A DNA stretch of 64,000 nucleotides from a virus. The translations under genes and the position numbers were made by a program. A model generated the notes under the pieces. That model saw only the letters and a program-made list of their open reading frames with translations, was not told where the DNA came from and did no database searches. Of this stretch, positions 28,433 through 36,167 are shown in pieces. Every line of letters begins with the position of its first letter. Position 1 is the first letter of the stretch. The stretch covers positions 28,988-92,987 of the IMG/VR virus record IMGVR_UViG_3300031521_000034; one strand, written 5' to 3'.

Positions 28433-28837
28433 ATGTTCATTTATGCATGTGTGAGACAGGTGGGGAAACGACTGATGTCGAACAGGATCAAGAAGCTGAT
28501 GTTGATTGGCTCCCTTTTCGGATTCTTCGAAAATAAGGAGCAGGTCGACAAGGTGCTGTTATCAGCACTCAATGCACAGCTCTCTTTGGCCTATCGACCT
28601 GAAGCTGTTGAATTACCCATTGCACTGCGCCAATACTTCTTGCCGGAAAGTGATCTGAAGAAGATTCGCGCTGAGATGGGTGATATCCCCGCCGAACCTG
28701 AGCGACGCAGGACTTTTGCTCAGCGTATCGTGGATGTGTTACCGGACTGGCTCAAGTATGCTGACAACAATGACATGGTCAATGATGTCAGTGAAACCAT
28801 CGAGTTCGTGCAGTACAGTAGTGCGCATGGAGCATAA
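28433..28837 (+). CDS. Hypothetical protein
   Basis: A 134-residue protein with CTGGAG 8 bases before the ATG. It starts basic and hydrophobic (FIYACVRQVGKRLMSNRIKK, LMLIGSLFGFF) and continues as a charged helical domain with no recognisable motif. The hydrophobic stretch is short and interrupted, so it is not a clear membrane anchor. It is cotranscribed with RNase H (18 bases) and is the last gene before a hairpin. Function unknown. Confidence 0.6.
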   Translation: MFIYACVRQVGKRLMSNRIKKLMLIGSLFGFFENKEQVDKVLLSALNAQLSLAYRPEAVELPIALRQYFLPESDLKKIRAEMGDIPAEPERRRTFAQRIVDVLPDWLKYADNNDMVNDVSETIEFVQYSSAHGA

Positions 28838-28846
28838 CTCCGAATG

Positions 28847-28888
28847 TATATCAGCGTAGAGGCCCATAAGGCTCTCTACGCTGATATA
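28847..28888. terminator. Bidirectional hairpin between convergent genes
   Basis: A 15 bp outer stem (28847-28861 with 28874-28888); the inner part GCC/GGC can pair further with one bulged base. It lies 7 bases from the minus-strand stop. Confidence 0.8.
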
Positions 28889-28895
28889 TGCCGGA

Positions 28896-29765
28896 TTACC
28901 GGTTGAGGATGTCAGTCACGCGATCGACTGTCTTATCCAGACAGTTGGTGAACACTTCAAAAGAGAACTGCACCAGCGAGTAGCGCTCGAGGGCTTTGGC
29001 CATTACGAAGGTGTAATGGGTCAGGCCGTTGTAGACTTCAGGACTGATGTTGTCGAGCTTCTTACTCGATTGCTTCTTGAGTAGGATGGTGAGCAGCTTG
29101 GAAGCCTCATCAAGTTTGGCTTTGACCTTGCTGTTTGCCATACCTCTGTAACGAGGAGTGACCTTGTTGAGGCGATCGAAAACACCAGCCCATTCGCTGT
29201 TGTTGCTCACCACATCTTTGTATTCGACAGTGGGAGACTTCTGACCAAGATCTTCAACCTGAGCACGAACCTTGGAGATCTCGTCGAGCTGGACCTCAAT
29301 CATCCGAGGCTTTTCGGTCACGTATGCACCAGAGGACACGAAGTTCTCATCGGTCACGATCCTGGAGAGCAGCACTGTGTACTCTTGCAGATACTCGAGC
29401 AGGTCCTCACAGAACTGAGCTTCGTGCAGGAAGACTTCCAGATATGCCAGGTAGTTCGGCTTGACTCCGATCGGCGCATAAACCTTCATGATCTTCAGAT
29501 CGAGATAGTTATGCGAGCGAGTCAGAGCCAGGAACTTCTCTTGCTTGCCAGAGAGCTTGACATTGCTGTGACCATCGGTGAAGCTGGCTGAGCCGGAGAA
29601 GACCGAGCCGATGATGCGTTGTGCTTCAGAAATGAGTTTGGGGAATGTCCGATGAACCAAGTCGGCCATGTTACCGATGGAAAAAGATTCCATGGCGACT
29701 AGCTTGTTAACTCGTTCAAGGGAAGCCGTGGTGGAGGTCGGAGCCTCCAGTTCATCGATAACCAT
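28896..29765 (-). CDS. Hypothetical protein, mostly helical
   Basis: A 289-residue protein with AGAGGAT before the ATG. The chain is mostly helical and charged, with heptad-like segments near residues 115-180 and 215-250, and no cysteine cluster, membrane segment or catalytic motif. It stands alone on the minus strand between RNase H and the RecA-like gene, both on plus. A helical single-gene unit could be a head-internal or scaffold component, but this is a guess. I do not recognise the family. Confidence 0.5.
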   Translation of the reverse strand: MVIDELEAPTSTTASLERVNKLVAMESFSIGNMADLVHRTFPKLISEAQRIIGSVFSGSASFTDGHSNVKLSGKQEKFLALTRSHNYLDLKIMKVYAPIGVKPNYLAYLEVFLHEAQFCEDLLEYLQEYTVLLSRIVTDENFVSSGAYVTEKPRMIEVQLDEISKVRAQVEDLGQKSPTVEYKDVVSNNSEWAGVFDRLNKVTPRYRGMANSKVKAKLDEASKLLTILLKKQSSKKLDNISPEVYNGLTHYTFVMAKALERYSLVQFSFEVFTNCLDKTVDRVTDILNR

Positions 29766-29877
29766 AGAATCCTCTTACATGTGGAAAGTGGGTATTATTA
29801 ACCAGACTATTTCAATGGTCAATTTTTACTATTCAGGTGGATTCTATGCATAGATACATTACACCATCGAGGTAATC
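29766..29877. promoter_or_regulatory. Divergent intergenic region
   Basis: 112 AT-rich bases, the largest divergent gap in the window, with TACTAT-like sequence near 29830. It probably drives the long operon starting at 29878, but no spacing-correct -35/-10 pair could be fixed. Confidence 0.4.
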
Positions 29878-31416
29878 ATGAACAGACCTGCTCTTCAACC
29901 AGCACCTGAGGTGAAGATCTATATCAATGTGGGCTCCTGCCTAGACATTCCTAACGGCAAGTATCTCACCGGCATCCATGGAGAATCTGTTCTCAATGGC
30001 GGTGTGGGGATGTTCAATGGCTTCACCGGCATTGGTAACAACTTCAAATCCACAGTGATGTGGTTTATGAAGCTCAAAGCTGCTGCGCGTGTCAAAGCGC
30101 CTTATGTCGGTAATTACGACACTGAGATCAACCTTGATCTCGAACGCGTGCTCGATATGGCACACCGCATTCCTGAGTTCGGCACGACCGACATCGATGA
30201 TGTCGATAACCCCATCCTGCTTATCAATGACAAGCGTCAGTACTACGCCAATGAATGGTTCGATGAGTTCAAGAACTATTGCAGGGCTCAGCGCAAGGAT
30301 GCCAAGAAACTGATGATCAAGACTCCGTTCTTTGATCGTCGCAAGAATGCTCCATTCGAATACATCCAGCCCTCCATGCAGAGTGTGGATTCTCTGACTG
30401 AATTCCAGACTGAGGATGTGAGCACTCAGATGGATGAGAATGACCTGGGTGACAGTGGTCGCAATACGCTCTTCATGCGTCAAGGCAAGTCCAAGTCTGA
30501 ATTCATCATGGAACTGCCTGCATTGGCTCATGGTGCGTCCTGCTACATGTTCATCACAGCGCAGCTTGGCAAGGTCATTGCAATGGATGCAAGGGCTCCT
30601 GCTGAGAAGAAGCTTCAGTACCTGAAGAACGGTGACAAGATGAAGGGAGTGACGGATAAGTTCACCTTCCTCACAACCGATCTCTACCACATGTACAACG
30701 CAGCACCTTTGCTCTCCAAGAAAAAGGCACCGGAGTATCCGCACCGTGGCATCGAGAATGAAGGTGACAATGATCTGTGTAGCGTTCTGATTCGCAATCT
30801 GCGAAGTAAGACGGGGCGTACAGGTCAGGCGATGGAGATCCTGATATCCCAATCTGAAGGCGTTTTGCCGGAATTGACGGAGTTCCACAACATCAAGTCC
30901 TGCGATCGTTTCGGTCTGGTCGGGAATGATCAGCGATATGCTCTGGCCATCTATCCTGATCGACAGATCACCCGTACCACTATTCGCGATCTAATTGATG
31001 AAGACCCTCTTCTCGCACGAGGTCTGAACATCACAAGTGAACTGTGCCAGATGAGGTATTTCTGGCCGTATCAGCAATATGACTCGAGGTACGGGAAGCA
31101 GAACTTCATCTGTACAGCAGAAGAACTCTACGAGGACATCAAGAAAGCTGGTTACGACTGGAACATGATCCTCACCCATACTCGTGGCTGGTGGTGTCCG
31201 CTTGGCCTGTTCGAGGATAGTCTTTTCCTGTCCACGATGGATCTGCTCAAGATGCGTGCTGGTCTCTACCATCCGTACTGGTTGGAAGATGACAAGAAGA
31301 CCATCAAGAAGGAATATGCCGTCAAGCTGCCTGCGTTCAGCAAGGATCTCGACAAGGTGAGAGCCATCGTCGCTGATGCTACTCCTGTTGCTGAGGAAGA
31401 GATGGCTGAGGCATAA
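29878..31416 (+). CDS. RecA-superfamily P-loop ATPase (UvsX- or DnaB-like)
   Basis: A 512-residue protein; GAGGTAATC precedes the ATG. Residues 48-59 read GFTGIGNNFKST, a Walker A loop of the odd type seen in phage UvsX and helicase relatives. It is followed, as in RecA-type proteins, by a strand ending in YDTEINLD (about 80-87), where the conserved acidic residue would sit. A later FITAQLGKVIAMD strand (about 225) may be the Walker B region. The order fits a strand-exchange protein or a replicative helicase core; the C-terminal 200 residues give no decisive motif. It heads a plus-strand operon and is followed by its own hairpin. Confidence 0.5.
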   Translation: MNRPALQPAPEVKIYINVGSCLDIPNGKYLTGIHGESVLNGGVGMFNGFTGIGNNFKSTVMWFMKLKAAARVKAPYVGNYDTEINLDLERVLDMAHRIPEFGTTDIDDVDNPILLINDKRQYYANEWFDEFKNYCRAQRKDAKKLMIKTPFFDRRKNAPFEYIQPSMQSVDSLTEFQTEDVSTQMDENDLGDSGRNTLFMRQGKSKSEFIMELPALAHGASCYMFITAQLGKVIAMDARAPAEKKLQYLKNGDKMKGVTDKFTFLTTDLYHMYNAAPLLSKKKAPEYPHRGIENEGDNDLCSVLIRNLRSKTGRTGQAMEILISQSEGVLPELTEFHNIKSCDRFGLVGNDQRYALAIYPDRQITRTTIRDLIDEDPLLARGLNITSELCQMRYFWPYQQYDSRYGKQNFICTAEELYEDIKKAGYDWNMILTHTRGWWCPLGLFEDSLFLSTMDLLKMRAGLYHPYWLEDDKKTIKKEYAVKLPAFSKDLDKVRAIVADATPVAEEEMAEA

Positions 31417-31418
31417 GC

Positions 31419-31447
31419 ACCCATACAGGGGAGTCCCCTGTATGGGT
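31419..31447 (+). terminator. Hairpin between co-directional genes
   Basis: A 14 bp inverted repeat (31419-31432 with 31434-31447) directly after the ATPase stop and 16 bases before the next ATG. It may attenuate or trim transcripts rather than stop them fully. Confidence 0.65.
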
Positions 31448-31463
31448 ATAATGGAGAATCCAC

Positions 31464-31853
31464 ATGCTCGATTCAATACCTATTGTTCGAGACTGCATTG
31501 TCACGCTCTTTGATGGATCGACGTATTACGTTCCTCAAGAGAACCAGGTGTTCATCATTTCACTGATGCATCCTGGCCTGGTGACGCACAAGTATGTCCC
31601 CGATGAAGAGCTTGTTTCTCGTGTTCTGATCCAGAAACTCGTGCAGAGGAGCATCCCTATCAAGGATGGTGCTGTACCTTTCACCATTACGGACACTGGT
31701 AAAGACTTTTATGAAGCAATTCATGAAAGAGCTATCCAGCGAAGAATACGGACCGACTGGCTCAAGCAACATCCTGAACATGACATCAATGTCATGAAAA
31801 ACTGCACCATTTATGATTTTGATAAAGAAGGGAACCAAAAGAAATGCCGCTGA
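31464..31853 (+). CDS. Hypothetical protein
   Basis: A 129-residue protein starting shortly after a hairpin; ATGGAG lies 7 bases before the ATG. The N-terminal half is beta-rich (DCIVTLFDGSTYYVPQE), the second half helical and charged. It has no motif that I recognise. Its last 10 bases overlap the start of the next gene, so the two are probably translationally coupled. Confidence 0.6.
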   Translation: MLDSIPIVRDCIVTLFDGSTYYVPQENQVFIISLMHPGLVTHKYVPDEELVSRVLIQKLVQRSIPIKDGAVPFTITDTGKDFYEAIHERAIQRRIRTDWLKQHPEHDINVMKNCTIYDFDKEGNQKKCR

Positions 31854-32170
31854 CCACCTACAACCCCGATGTCCCCCTGCACACGCAGCTCACCAACATT
31901 CTCAAGGAAGCTGGTCATGTTGAACCTGCCGACTGGGAAGAGTACGCCGAGAACTTCGTTCCCCAAGCGATCGATGAATCGCTCTCGCACCCCGAACAGC
32001 GCTTCTATATCAACCGGACATTCCGGATGTACATGTGCGAGTCATCCGTGGATAGCTCGGATGCGCGCACGCACCTGATTGATGATGGTCGTCTCATCGA
32101 CTGGCTTCGTCACTTTGAACAAGGGGTTGTGCCGTGGTTGCTGAAAAATACCCAGATCAAGATCAGCTGA
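31844..32170 (+). CDS. Hypothetical protein
   Basis: A 108-residue protein whose ATG lies 10 bases inside the previous gene, with AAAAGAAATG context and AAGGG a little further up. It is helical, with several Trp and acidic residues (ADWEEYAENFVPQAIDE), and has no recognised motif. Its final 37 bases overlap the following gene, a tight packing repeated along this operon. It might act on or with the SLOG-DUF488 protein, but nothing shows this directly. Confidence 0.6.
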   Translation: MPLTTYNPDVPLHTQLTNILKEAGHVEPADWEEYAENFVPQAIDESLSHPEQRFYINRTFRMYMCESSVDSSDARTHLIDDGRLIDWLRHFEQGVVPWLLKNTQIKIS

Positions 32171-32961
32171 ACACCGACATCGTCGAAGATTTGTATGAGA
32201 TCTTCCCGGTTCGCTTAATTGTGGCCGGGTCAAGAACATACGACAATTATGAAGAGTTTGTGCAGGTGCTCGAAGAGTTCATCAAGCAATTCGAAGGCCA
32301 GCGCATTCTCTTCTACTCAGGTATGGCAAAGCGCGGTGCCGACGCCATGGTGGTGCAGTATTGTCAAGAACGACCTGAGCTCAGATACCTGCCGCATCCT
32401 GCTGATTGGGATACGTATGGTAAGGGTGCTGGGTTCATTCGAAATGAACAGATGGCAGACACAGCCACGCACCTGATCGCATTCTGGGACGATATCTCCC
32501 GTGGCACCAAGCACATGATCGACTGCATGCAAAAGCTGGGTAAGACATTCAGTGTCGTTCACACTAACCAGCCCGAGCACTTCGATCATGTTGTCGGAAC
32601 CATGCAGCTCGCTAGTTGGAGAGATTGGAAGAAAGAAGGCTTCAAGGTAGTCGATACCACTGCTAAAAGCGGCATAGAAGCCTTCTCTCCACCTTATGAG
32701 TTGGTGGGTGCATGGAAGCGAGGAGAACTCACTGAGGGTGAATATGAGGCAGCCTATCGAAAGGTCGTCGATGAAAAGAAGATCCAGTTTGCTAAGTACT
32801 GGGATCACCTTTTGTCTTTGCCTAAGTTTACTCTTGGGTGTTACTGTCCTACTGCTGACTTTTGTCATCGTCACATACTGCTCGGTATTGTTGTTCAGTA
32901 TCTGGAAGACCATGGCAAGTCTGTCAAGGTGCTCAACGAGCGTGAAAGGATGAAAAAGTGA
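32134..32961 (+). CDS. SLOG (DUF2493/YspA-like) and DUF488-like fusion
   Basis: A 275-residue protein. Residues 26-142 form a Rossmann-like SLOG domain: RLIVAGSRTYDNY (27-39), YSGMAKRGADAMV (61-73), GAGFIRNEQM (98-107) and SRGTKHMI (122-129), the pattern of the DUF2493 family that binds nucleotides or nucleotide-derived ligands. The C-terminal third matches DUF488-type proteins: GELTEGEYEAAYRKV and GCYCPTADFCHRHIL (about 234-248) with the conserved Cys and His residues. GTG start with AAGGGG upstream; it begins inside the previous gene by 37 bases. Function of either domain in phages is unproven; a role in nucleotide or NAD-type signalling is inference. Confidence 0.75.
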   Translation: MVAEKYPDQDQLNTDIVEDLYEIFPVRLIVAGSRTYDNYEEFVQVLEEFIKQFEGQRILFYSGMAKRGADAMVVQYCQERPELRYLPHPADWDTYGKGAGFIRNEQMADTATHLIAFWDDISRGTKHMIDCMQKLGKTFSVVHTNQPEHFDHVVGTMQLASWRDWKKEGFKVVDTTAKSGIEAFSPPYELVGAWKRGELTEGEYEAAYRKVVDEKKIQFAKYWDHLLSLPKFTLGCYCPTADFCHRHILLGIVVQYLEDHGKSVKVLNERERMKK

Positions 32962-33197
32962 AGCCCAGAACAAAAGAATTCAGGAATAAAAAGGGACATC
33001 ATCACACCATCCGAGGACAAGGTCACTGCGATAGGATGTCTGAGCTCGGTGTAGTAAGGCTCTTCCACATGTCTCCCAGACAGATGCGCAGGTACTTCGG
33101 AGACCTGAACAGACCACTCTATGGCCCGACTTGTTCTGCATCCAGATGGGTCTTTTATAGAACCGCCCGTGCCTGGACAAGGCCTAAAAGGATTTAG
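32958..33197 (+). CDS. Small basic protein
   Basis: A 79-residue protein with a GTG start overlapping the previous stop by 4 bases (GTGA). It is strongly basic, with many Arg, Lys and His and a His cluster KKGHHHTIRG, and has two cysteines only. It could bind nucleic acid, but no family is recognised. It is followed two bases later by the NADAR-like gene. The gene is accepted because of the operon packing and coupled start. Confidence 0.55.
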   Translation: MKPRTKEFRNKKGHHHTIRGQGHCDRMSELGVVRLFHMSPRQMRRYFGDLNRPLYGPTCSASRWVFYRTARAWTRPKRI

Positions 33198-33199
33198 TC

Positions 33200-33673
33200 A
33201 TGTCACACGTTTCGGATGATGGGGTATCACATATCAACATCTATAGCCATGGTAAGACTGAATTGGGTCGAGCATTATCCCACTTCTCTCACTATGGCTT
33301 CAATCATCCTCACTATGGTCATTTTGCGAGCCTGGAAGCATTTTGGTATTACGTTCGCAGTGGTTGTAAGCATGAGGAACTCAAAGACCTTGTGGGACTC
33401 ACAGCGAAGCGCGTTGGCCGCACCTTCGCTCGAGTGGAACGTTCAGACTTTCTGCGTCTGATCCACGATGCAGCTAAGATGAAGATTGAACAAAACCCTC
33501 GTCTTCTGAAACTGACCATCAAATCCCATCTGCCTTTCGAGCACTACTACGTTGACAGACAAGGTCCCACACCGAAACCCTTTCATCCGAAAGGCATTGA
33601 TTGGCTCTCTCCGATGTATGTGCAGATCAGAGAAGAACTTAAAGAAAAATACGGAAGCATTGACTATGTCTAA
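33200..33673 (+). CDS. NADAR-like protein, paralogue 1
   Basis: A 157-residue protein. Its plan resembles the NADAR/YbiA fold, whose members cleave ADP-ribose-type N-glycosidic bonds: a start TELGRALSHFS (20-30), HFASLEAFWYYV (41-52) at the place of the conserved Glu segment, GLTAKRVGR (66-74) for the A-K-R-x-G-R element, and MKIEQNPRLLKLTI (94-107) for the K-F-x-x-N-P-x-L helix. The match is by pattern only and divergent, so activity is not assured. A second copy lies at 37124. It begins 2 bases after the basic protein. The next gene overlaps its end by 8 bases. Confidence 0.45.
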   Translation: MSHVSDDGVSHINIYSHGKTELGRALSHFSHYGFNHPHYGHFASLEAFWYYVRSGCKHEELKDLVGLTAKRVGRTFARVERSDFLRLIHDAAKMKIEQNPRLLKLTIKSHLPFEHYYVDRQGPTPKPFHPKGIDWLSPMYVQIREELKEKYGSIDYV

Positions 33674-34058
33674 AATGAAAGAGGTGCTTGATACTCAGGT
33701 GCGTTTTTACGATCTGTGCAGGGATGGTTTTGCTGAGTGTGTCGATATCGATGCCAAGCTATCTGCTCTGTCAAGATGTTTCAAGAGCATGCCTCTAGAT
33801 ATCCAGCTCGTTTACAATGGTGTGATGAATCTAGCAGAGTACGGATCGCATAAAAGGTATTTGGCACTGTACATAGTGCACGATATCCTCTTCAGGGATC
33901 GAGCTGAAGCATCTGCCAAGGATCGAGACGATGGTTACTTTGGTGACTTCGTTCGAAAAGAACTCATCGGTCTGGTAGCTATCTTGGAACGCAATCCTTG
34001 TTCCTTGGCGGTTGACCACGGATTAAAGCGCCTGCACCACAGACGTCCTGAGGCGTGA
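33666..34058 (+). CDS. Hypothetical protein
   Basis: A 130-residue helical protein. I start it at ATG 33666, where GGAAG lies 8 bases upstream, overlapping the previous gene by 8 bases; an ATG three codons later is also possible. It has two cysteine-containing helices and a basic end (KRLHHRRPEA). No motif is recognised. It belongs to the same plus-strand operon. Confidence 0.55.
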   Translation: MSKMKEVLDTQVRFYDLCRDGFAECVDIDAKLSALSRCFKSMPLDIQLVYNGVMNLAEYGSHKRYLALYIVHDILFRDRAEASAKDRDDGYFGDFVRKELIGLVAILERNPCSLAVDHGLKRLHHRRPEA

Positions 34059-34120
34059 AGCGATCATTCTATGAATGGTTAGCCGGATTTTTGTATCTGG
34101 CAATTACACGGGAGATACAA

Positions 34121-34795
34121 ATGCCAGGGAATCGAAAAGCTGCAGAGGCCGTAGTGTTGACATGGATAGCCAAGATCGTTCCAGGTGACAAATTCAATGT
34201 CGACATGTATAAGCAAATGTTTGCTAGCATGTCTGACAAGGAGTTTGAAGTCTGGATTCGTGAGTTGGAAGCCAATGATGGAGAAGGTTTATCCTACCAG
34301 ATGCCCAACATGGGAGAGAAAGCTCTTTCAGTGGAACGCAACCTCGCTCTTGCAAAAGAGATGGGGCATGACTTCTTCGAACATCTGTGGATTGTCAACC
34401 CTGCATCAGGTGTGCGGTACAAGACACCTGAGAAATACATGATTCTGGATCTGCCGATCAGACGCCAGGCTCAGCTTCTTGTCAAGAAGATCTCAATCCC
34501 TTCGGACAACAAATCCATCGACAATCTCTCTGGTCAGCCTACGGGCAATTCCAAGGGAGCGAAGATCTCGTACCCTGAAGTCCAGGTGATGCAAGCTTTG
34601 GGTCTTTCCAAAGCACTGGTGGAGTTCATGAAGTATCGGGGTGGGGATCTGGAAGGATTCAACGCCATGAACAACTCCATCAGCAATACTGGTGGTGTTC
34701 GTCTGGATGCACTTGATCAATTGGGTACTGAAACCACAAGCACGGTTACTTTGAAAACTGTGCTCACGGGTATGCATCTGAAGAGTACCCTGTAA
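34121..34795 (+). CDS. Probable detached C-terminal segment of RNA polymerase beta
   Basis: A 224-residue protein; ATG at 34121 with a strong GGGAGAT just upstream, preferred over a GTG at 34055. Residues 106-180 line up with the end of bacterial beta: KYMILDLPIRRQAQLL for the YMYMLKL-NHLVDDK strand and helix, SGQPTGNSKGAKISYPEV (137-154) for the QQPLGG...GGQRFGEMEV clamp element, and MQALGLSKALVEF for the WALEAYGAAYTL helix. The beta body at 50032-54324 stops just before this segment, so the two would be complementary parts of one subunit. The alignment was made by eye. The first 100 residues (FEVWIRELE, VERNLALAKEMG) have no bacterial counterpart that I know. Confidence 0.6.
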   Translation: MPGNRKAAEAVVLTWIAKIVPGDKFNVDMYKQMFASMSDKEFEVWIRELEANDGEGLSYQMPNMGEKALSVERNLALAKEMGHDFFEHLWIVNPASGVRYKTPEKYMILDLPIRRQAQLLVKKISIPSDNKSIDNLSGQPTGNSKGAKISYPEVQVMQALGLSKALVEFMKYRGGDLEGFNAMNNSISNTGGVRLDALDQLGTETTSTVTLKTVLTGMHLKSTL

Positions 34796-34811
34796 TAGCG
34801 AGGATTAGGCA

Positions 34812-35735
34812 ATGAAAGAACCAAAAGCTCTGAGCATCTATGTTGACATCGATGCACTACTTGACTTTCGCATTGCCACCATCGCCAGCATTTCCGAAGA
34901 AGCCGCTGTTCGTATCCTCAAGAATGGATACCACGAACGTATCACGGATGTGTTCGACGGCATAGACGAGTCTCAATACCACGACCTCTATAAAAGGCGT
35001 GGTATTGAGACTGTCGGTCAATCGAGAATGACTTCGATGGTGTTTATCCTGAAGTCTTTCATTGCTGAGATAGCCAATGAGAGTATCAACGGGATGGGAG
35101 TGCGAGCAAAGCTTACGATCAATACCTACCCTGTCGAGTTCGATGAGGAGGTTCAGATCGCTTATGCTGGAGCCATGAACTACTGGCTCGGCGACGAGGT
35201 CGATATTCAGTTTGTGAGTCATTCTCCTGAGGAGTTCGATCACGACAAGCTGATTGAGTACGTCGCAGTGGTCAAGTACGAGTACGGTGAGTGGCTCAAC
35301 AATGTCATTCCTGACTTGATCACCAAGCCCTGTCGCAACACCATTTTGATAGTGCCTTCGATCTTCTTCGAGAAAAAGCTCTCTGTAGAGGAATGGAAAG
35401 AAGAATCCAAGAAATCCTTCAATCCATTCGAAGCACTGCAACAGCAACTGATGCTTTTGATTCAGCTCAACGTGGTCGATACCAAGTTCTACTCCATCAT
35501 CAGGCCTGAAGATCTGACCTGGTTGGACGATGGAGCTGCGCAGAAGGTGAGAGCTGCTCTGAATGGGGAGATGACTAATCCTCATCCGCAATCGCAGGAC
35601 GAGTCTCCGAAGCCTCCTTCTCCGTCGGAAAGAAGTCCTGAGAATCAAGAACATCCGCGTGAAACTGAGCTTCCCCAGGAACCACATCAGGATCAGGAAA
35701 TTCCTCCGGAAGAACCGGAATTTCTCGCTCTATAG
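34812..35735 (+). CDS. Hypothetical protein with Pro/Glu-rich tail
   Basis: A 307-residue protein, mostly alpha/beta, starting ALSIYVDIDALLDFR. No motif was found that names a family. The last 55 residues are nearly all Pro, Glu, Gln and Ser, and that stretch is antisense to the end of the next gene on the minus strand. GAGGATT lies before the ATG. As the neighbour of the beta C-terminal piece it might be linked to the phage polymerase, but this rests on position only. Confidence 0.5.
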   Translation: MKEPKALSIYVDIDALLDFRIATIASISEEAAVRILKNGYHERITDVFDGIDESQYHDLYKRRGIETVGQSRMTSMVFILKSFIAEIANESINGMGVRAKLTINTYPVEFDEEVQIAYAGAMNYWLGDEVDIQFVSHSPEEFDHDKLIEYVAVVKYEYGEWLNNVIPDLITKPCRNTILIVPSIFFEKKLSVEEWKEESKKSFNPFEALQQQLMLLIQLNVVDTKFYSIIRPEDLTWLDDGAAQKVRAALNGEMTNPHPQSQDESPKPPSPSERSPENQEHPRETELPQEPHQDQEIPPEEPEFLAL

Positions 35736-36102
35736 GAGCAATGGCTCTGCGAGCTGCTGCGAGAACCGGGTCTTTAAGAAGCTTGGCAATCATGGCAGCA
35801 GCTTGAACGCCAGCATCCCCGGCTTTCTTGTCGGCCTTGATACGCATGTTGCCCAGAGCCGCTCTATCCATATCACCCAGGGCTTGCAGAAAGAATGATC
35901 TGTCAACCTTGTCATCACTGACCTTACCGTCTTTATTGATGAGACTATTGACAAATTGACGACGCAGGCCTTGGGTATATTTCAGAACTTCTTGATCCTC
36001 ATCCTGAACATTCTGAGATTCTTCAGGTTTGACTTCTGCATCCAGAACTTCAGCAGTTGGGAGCTCTTGAGGCTCATCTGCCGGGAAAACTTCGACTGTC
36101 AT
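35575..36102 (-). CDS. Hypothetical protein overlapping its neighbour tail to tail
   Basis: A 175-residue protein; the ATG at 36102 has TTGGAG 6 bases upstream, so the TTG at 36114 is not used. The first 40 residues are acidic and disordered. The middle is helical, with DRSFFLQALGDMDRAALGNMR, and AGVQAAAMIAKLL. The end is again acidic. The core recalls small helical phage proteins such as small terminase subunits, but I cannot confirm that. Its final 161 bases overlap the gene on the other strand, and no terminator separates the two. Confidence 0.55.
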   Translation of the reverse strand: MTVEVFPADEPQELPTAEVLDAEVKPEESQNVQDEDQEVLKYTQGLRRQFVNSLINKDGKVSDDKVDRSFFLQALGDMDRAALGNMRIKADKKAGDAGVQAAAMIAKLLKDPVLAAARRAIAPIEREIPVLPEEFPDPDVVPGEAQFHADVLDSQDFFPTEKEASETRPAIADED

Positions 36103-36167
36103 GATTGACTCCAATTGTATGCTCTAAGTTTTTTCAAACACTCATTACTTTACAGTGGAGGTAAAGA
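36103..36167. promoter_or_regulatory. Divergent intergenic region
   Basis: 65 AT-rich bases with T-runs between a minus-strand and a plus-strand gene; GGAGGT ends it. Promoter positions could not be fixed. Confidence 0.35.

Noticed and set aside
31447-31452. TATAAT that looks like a -10 box
   Set aside because: It overlaps the right arm of a hairpin and lies only 11 bases before the ATG at 31464, too close for a transcript that must still carry the ribosome site.
35575-36102. Small terminase subunit assignment
   Set aside because: The helical core is suggestive, but no DNA-binding motif or conserved terminase pattern could be seen, so it was left as hypothetical.
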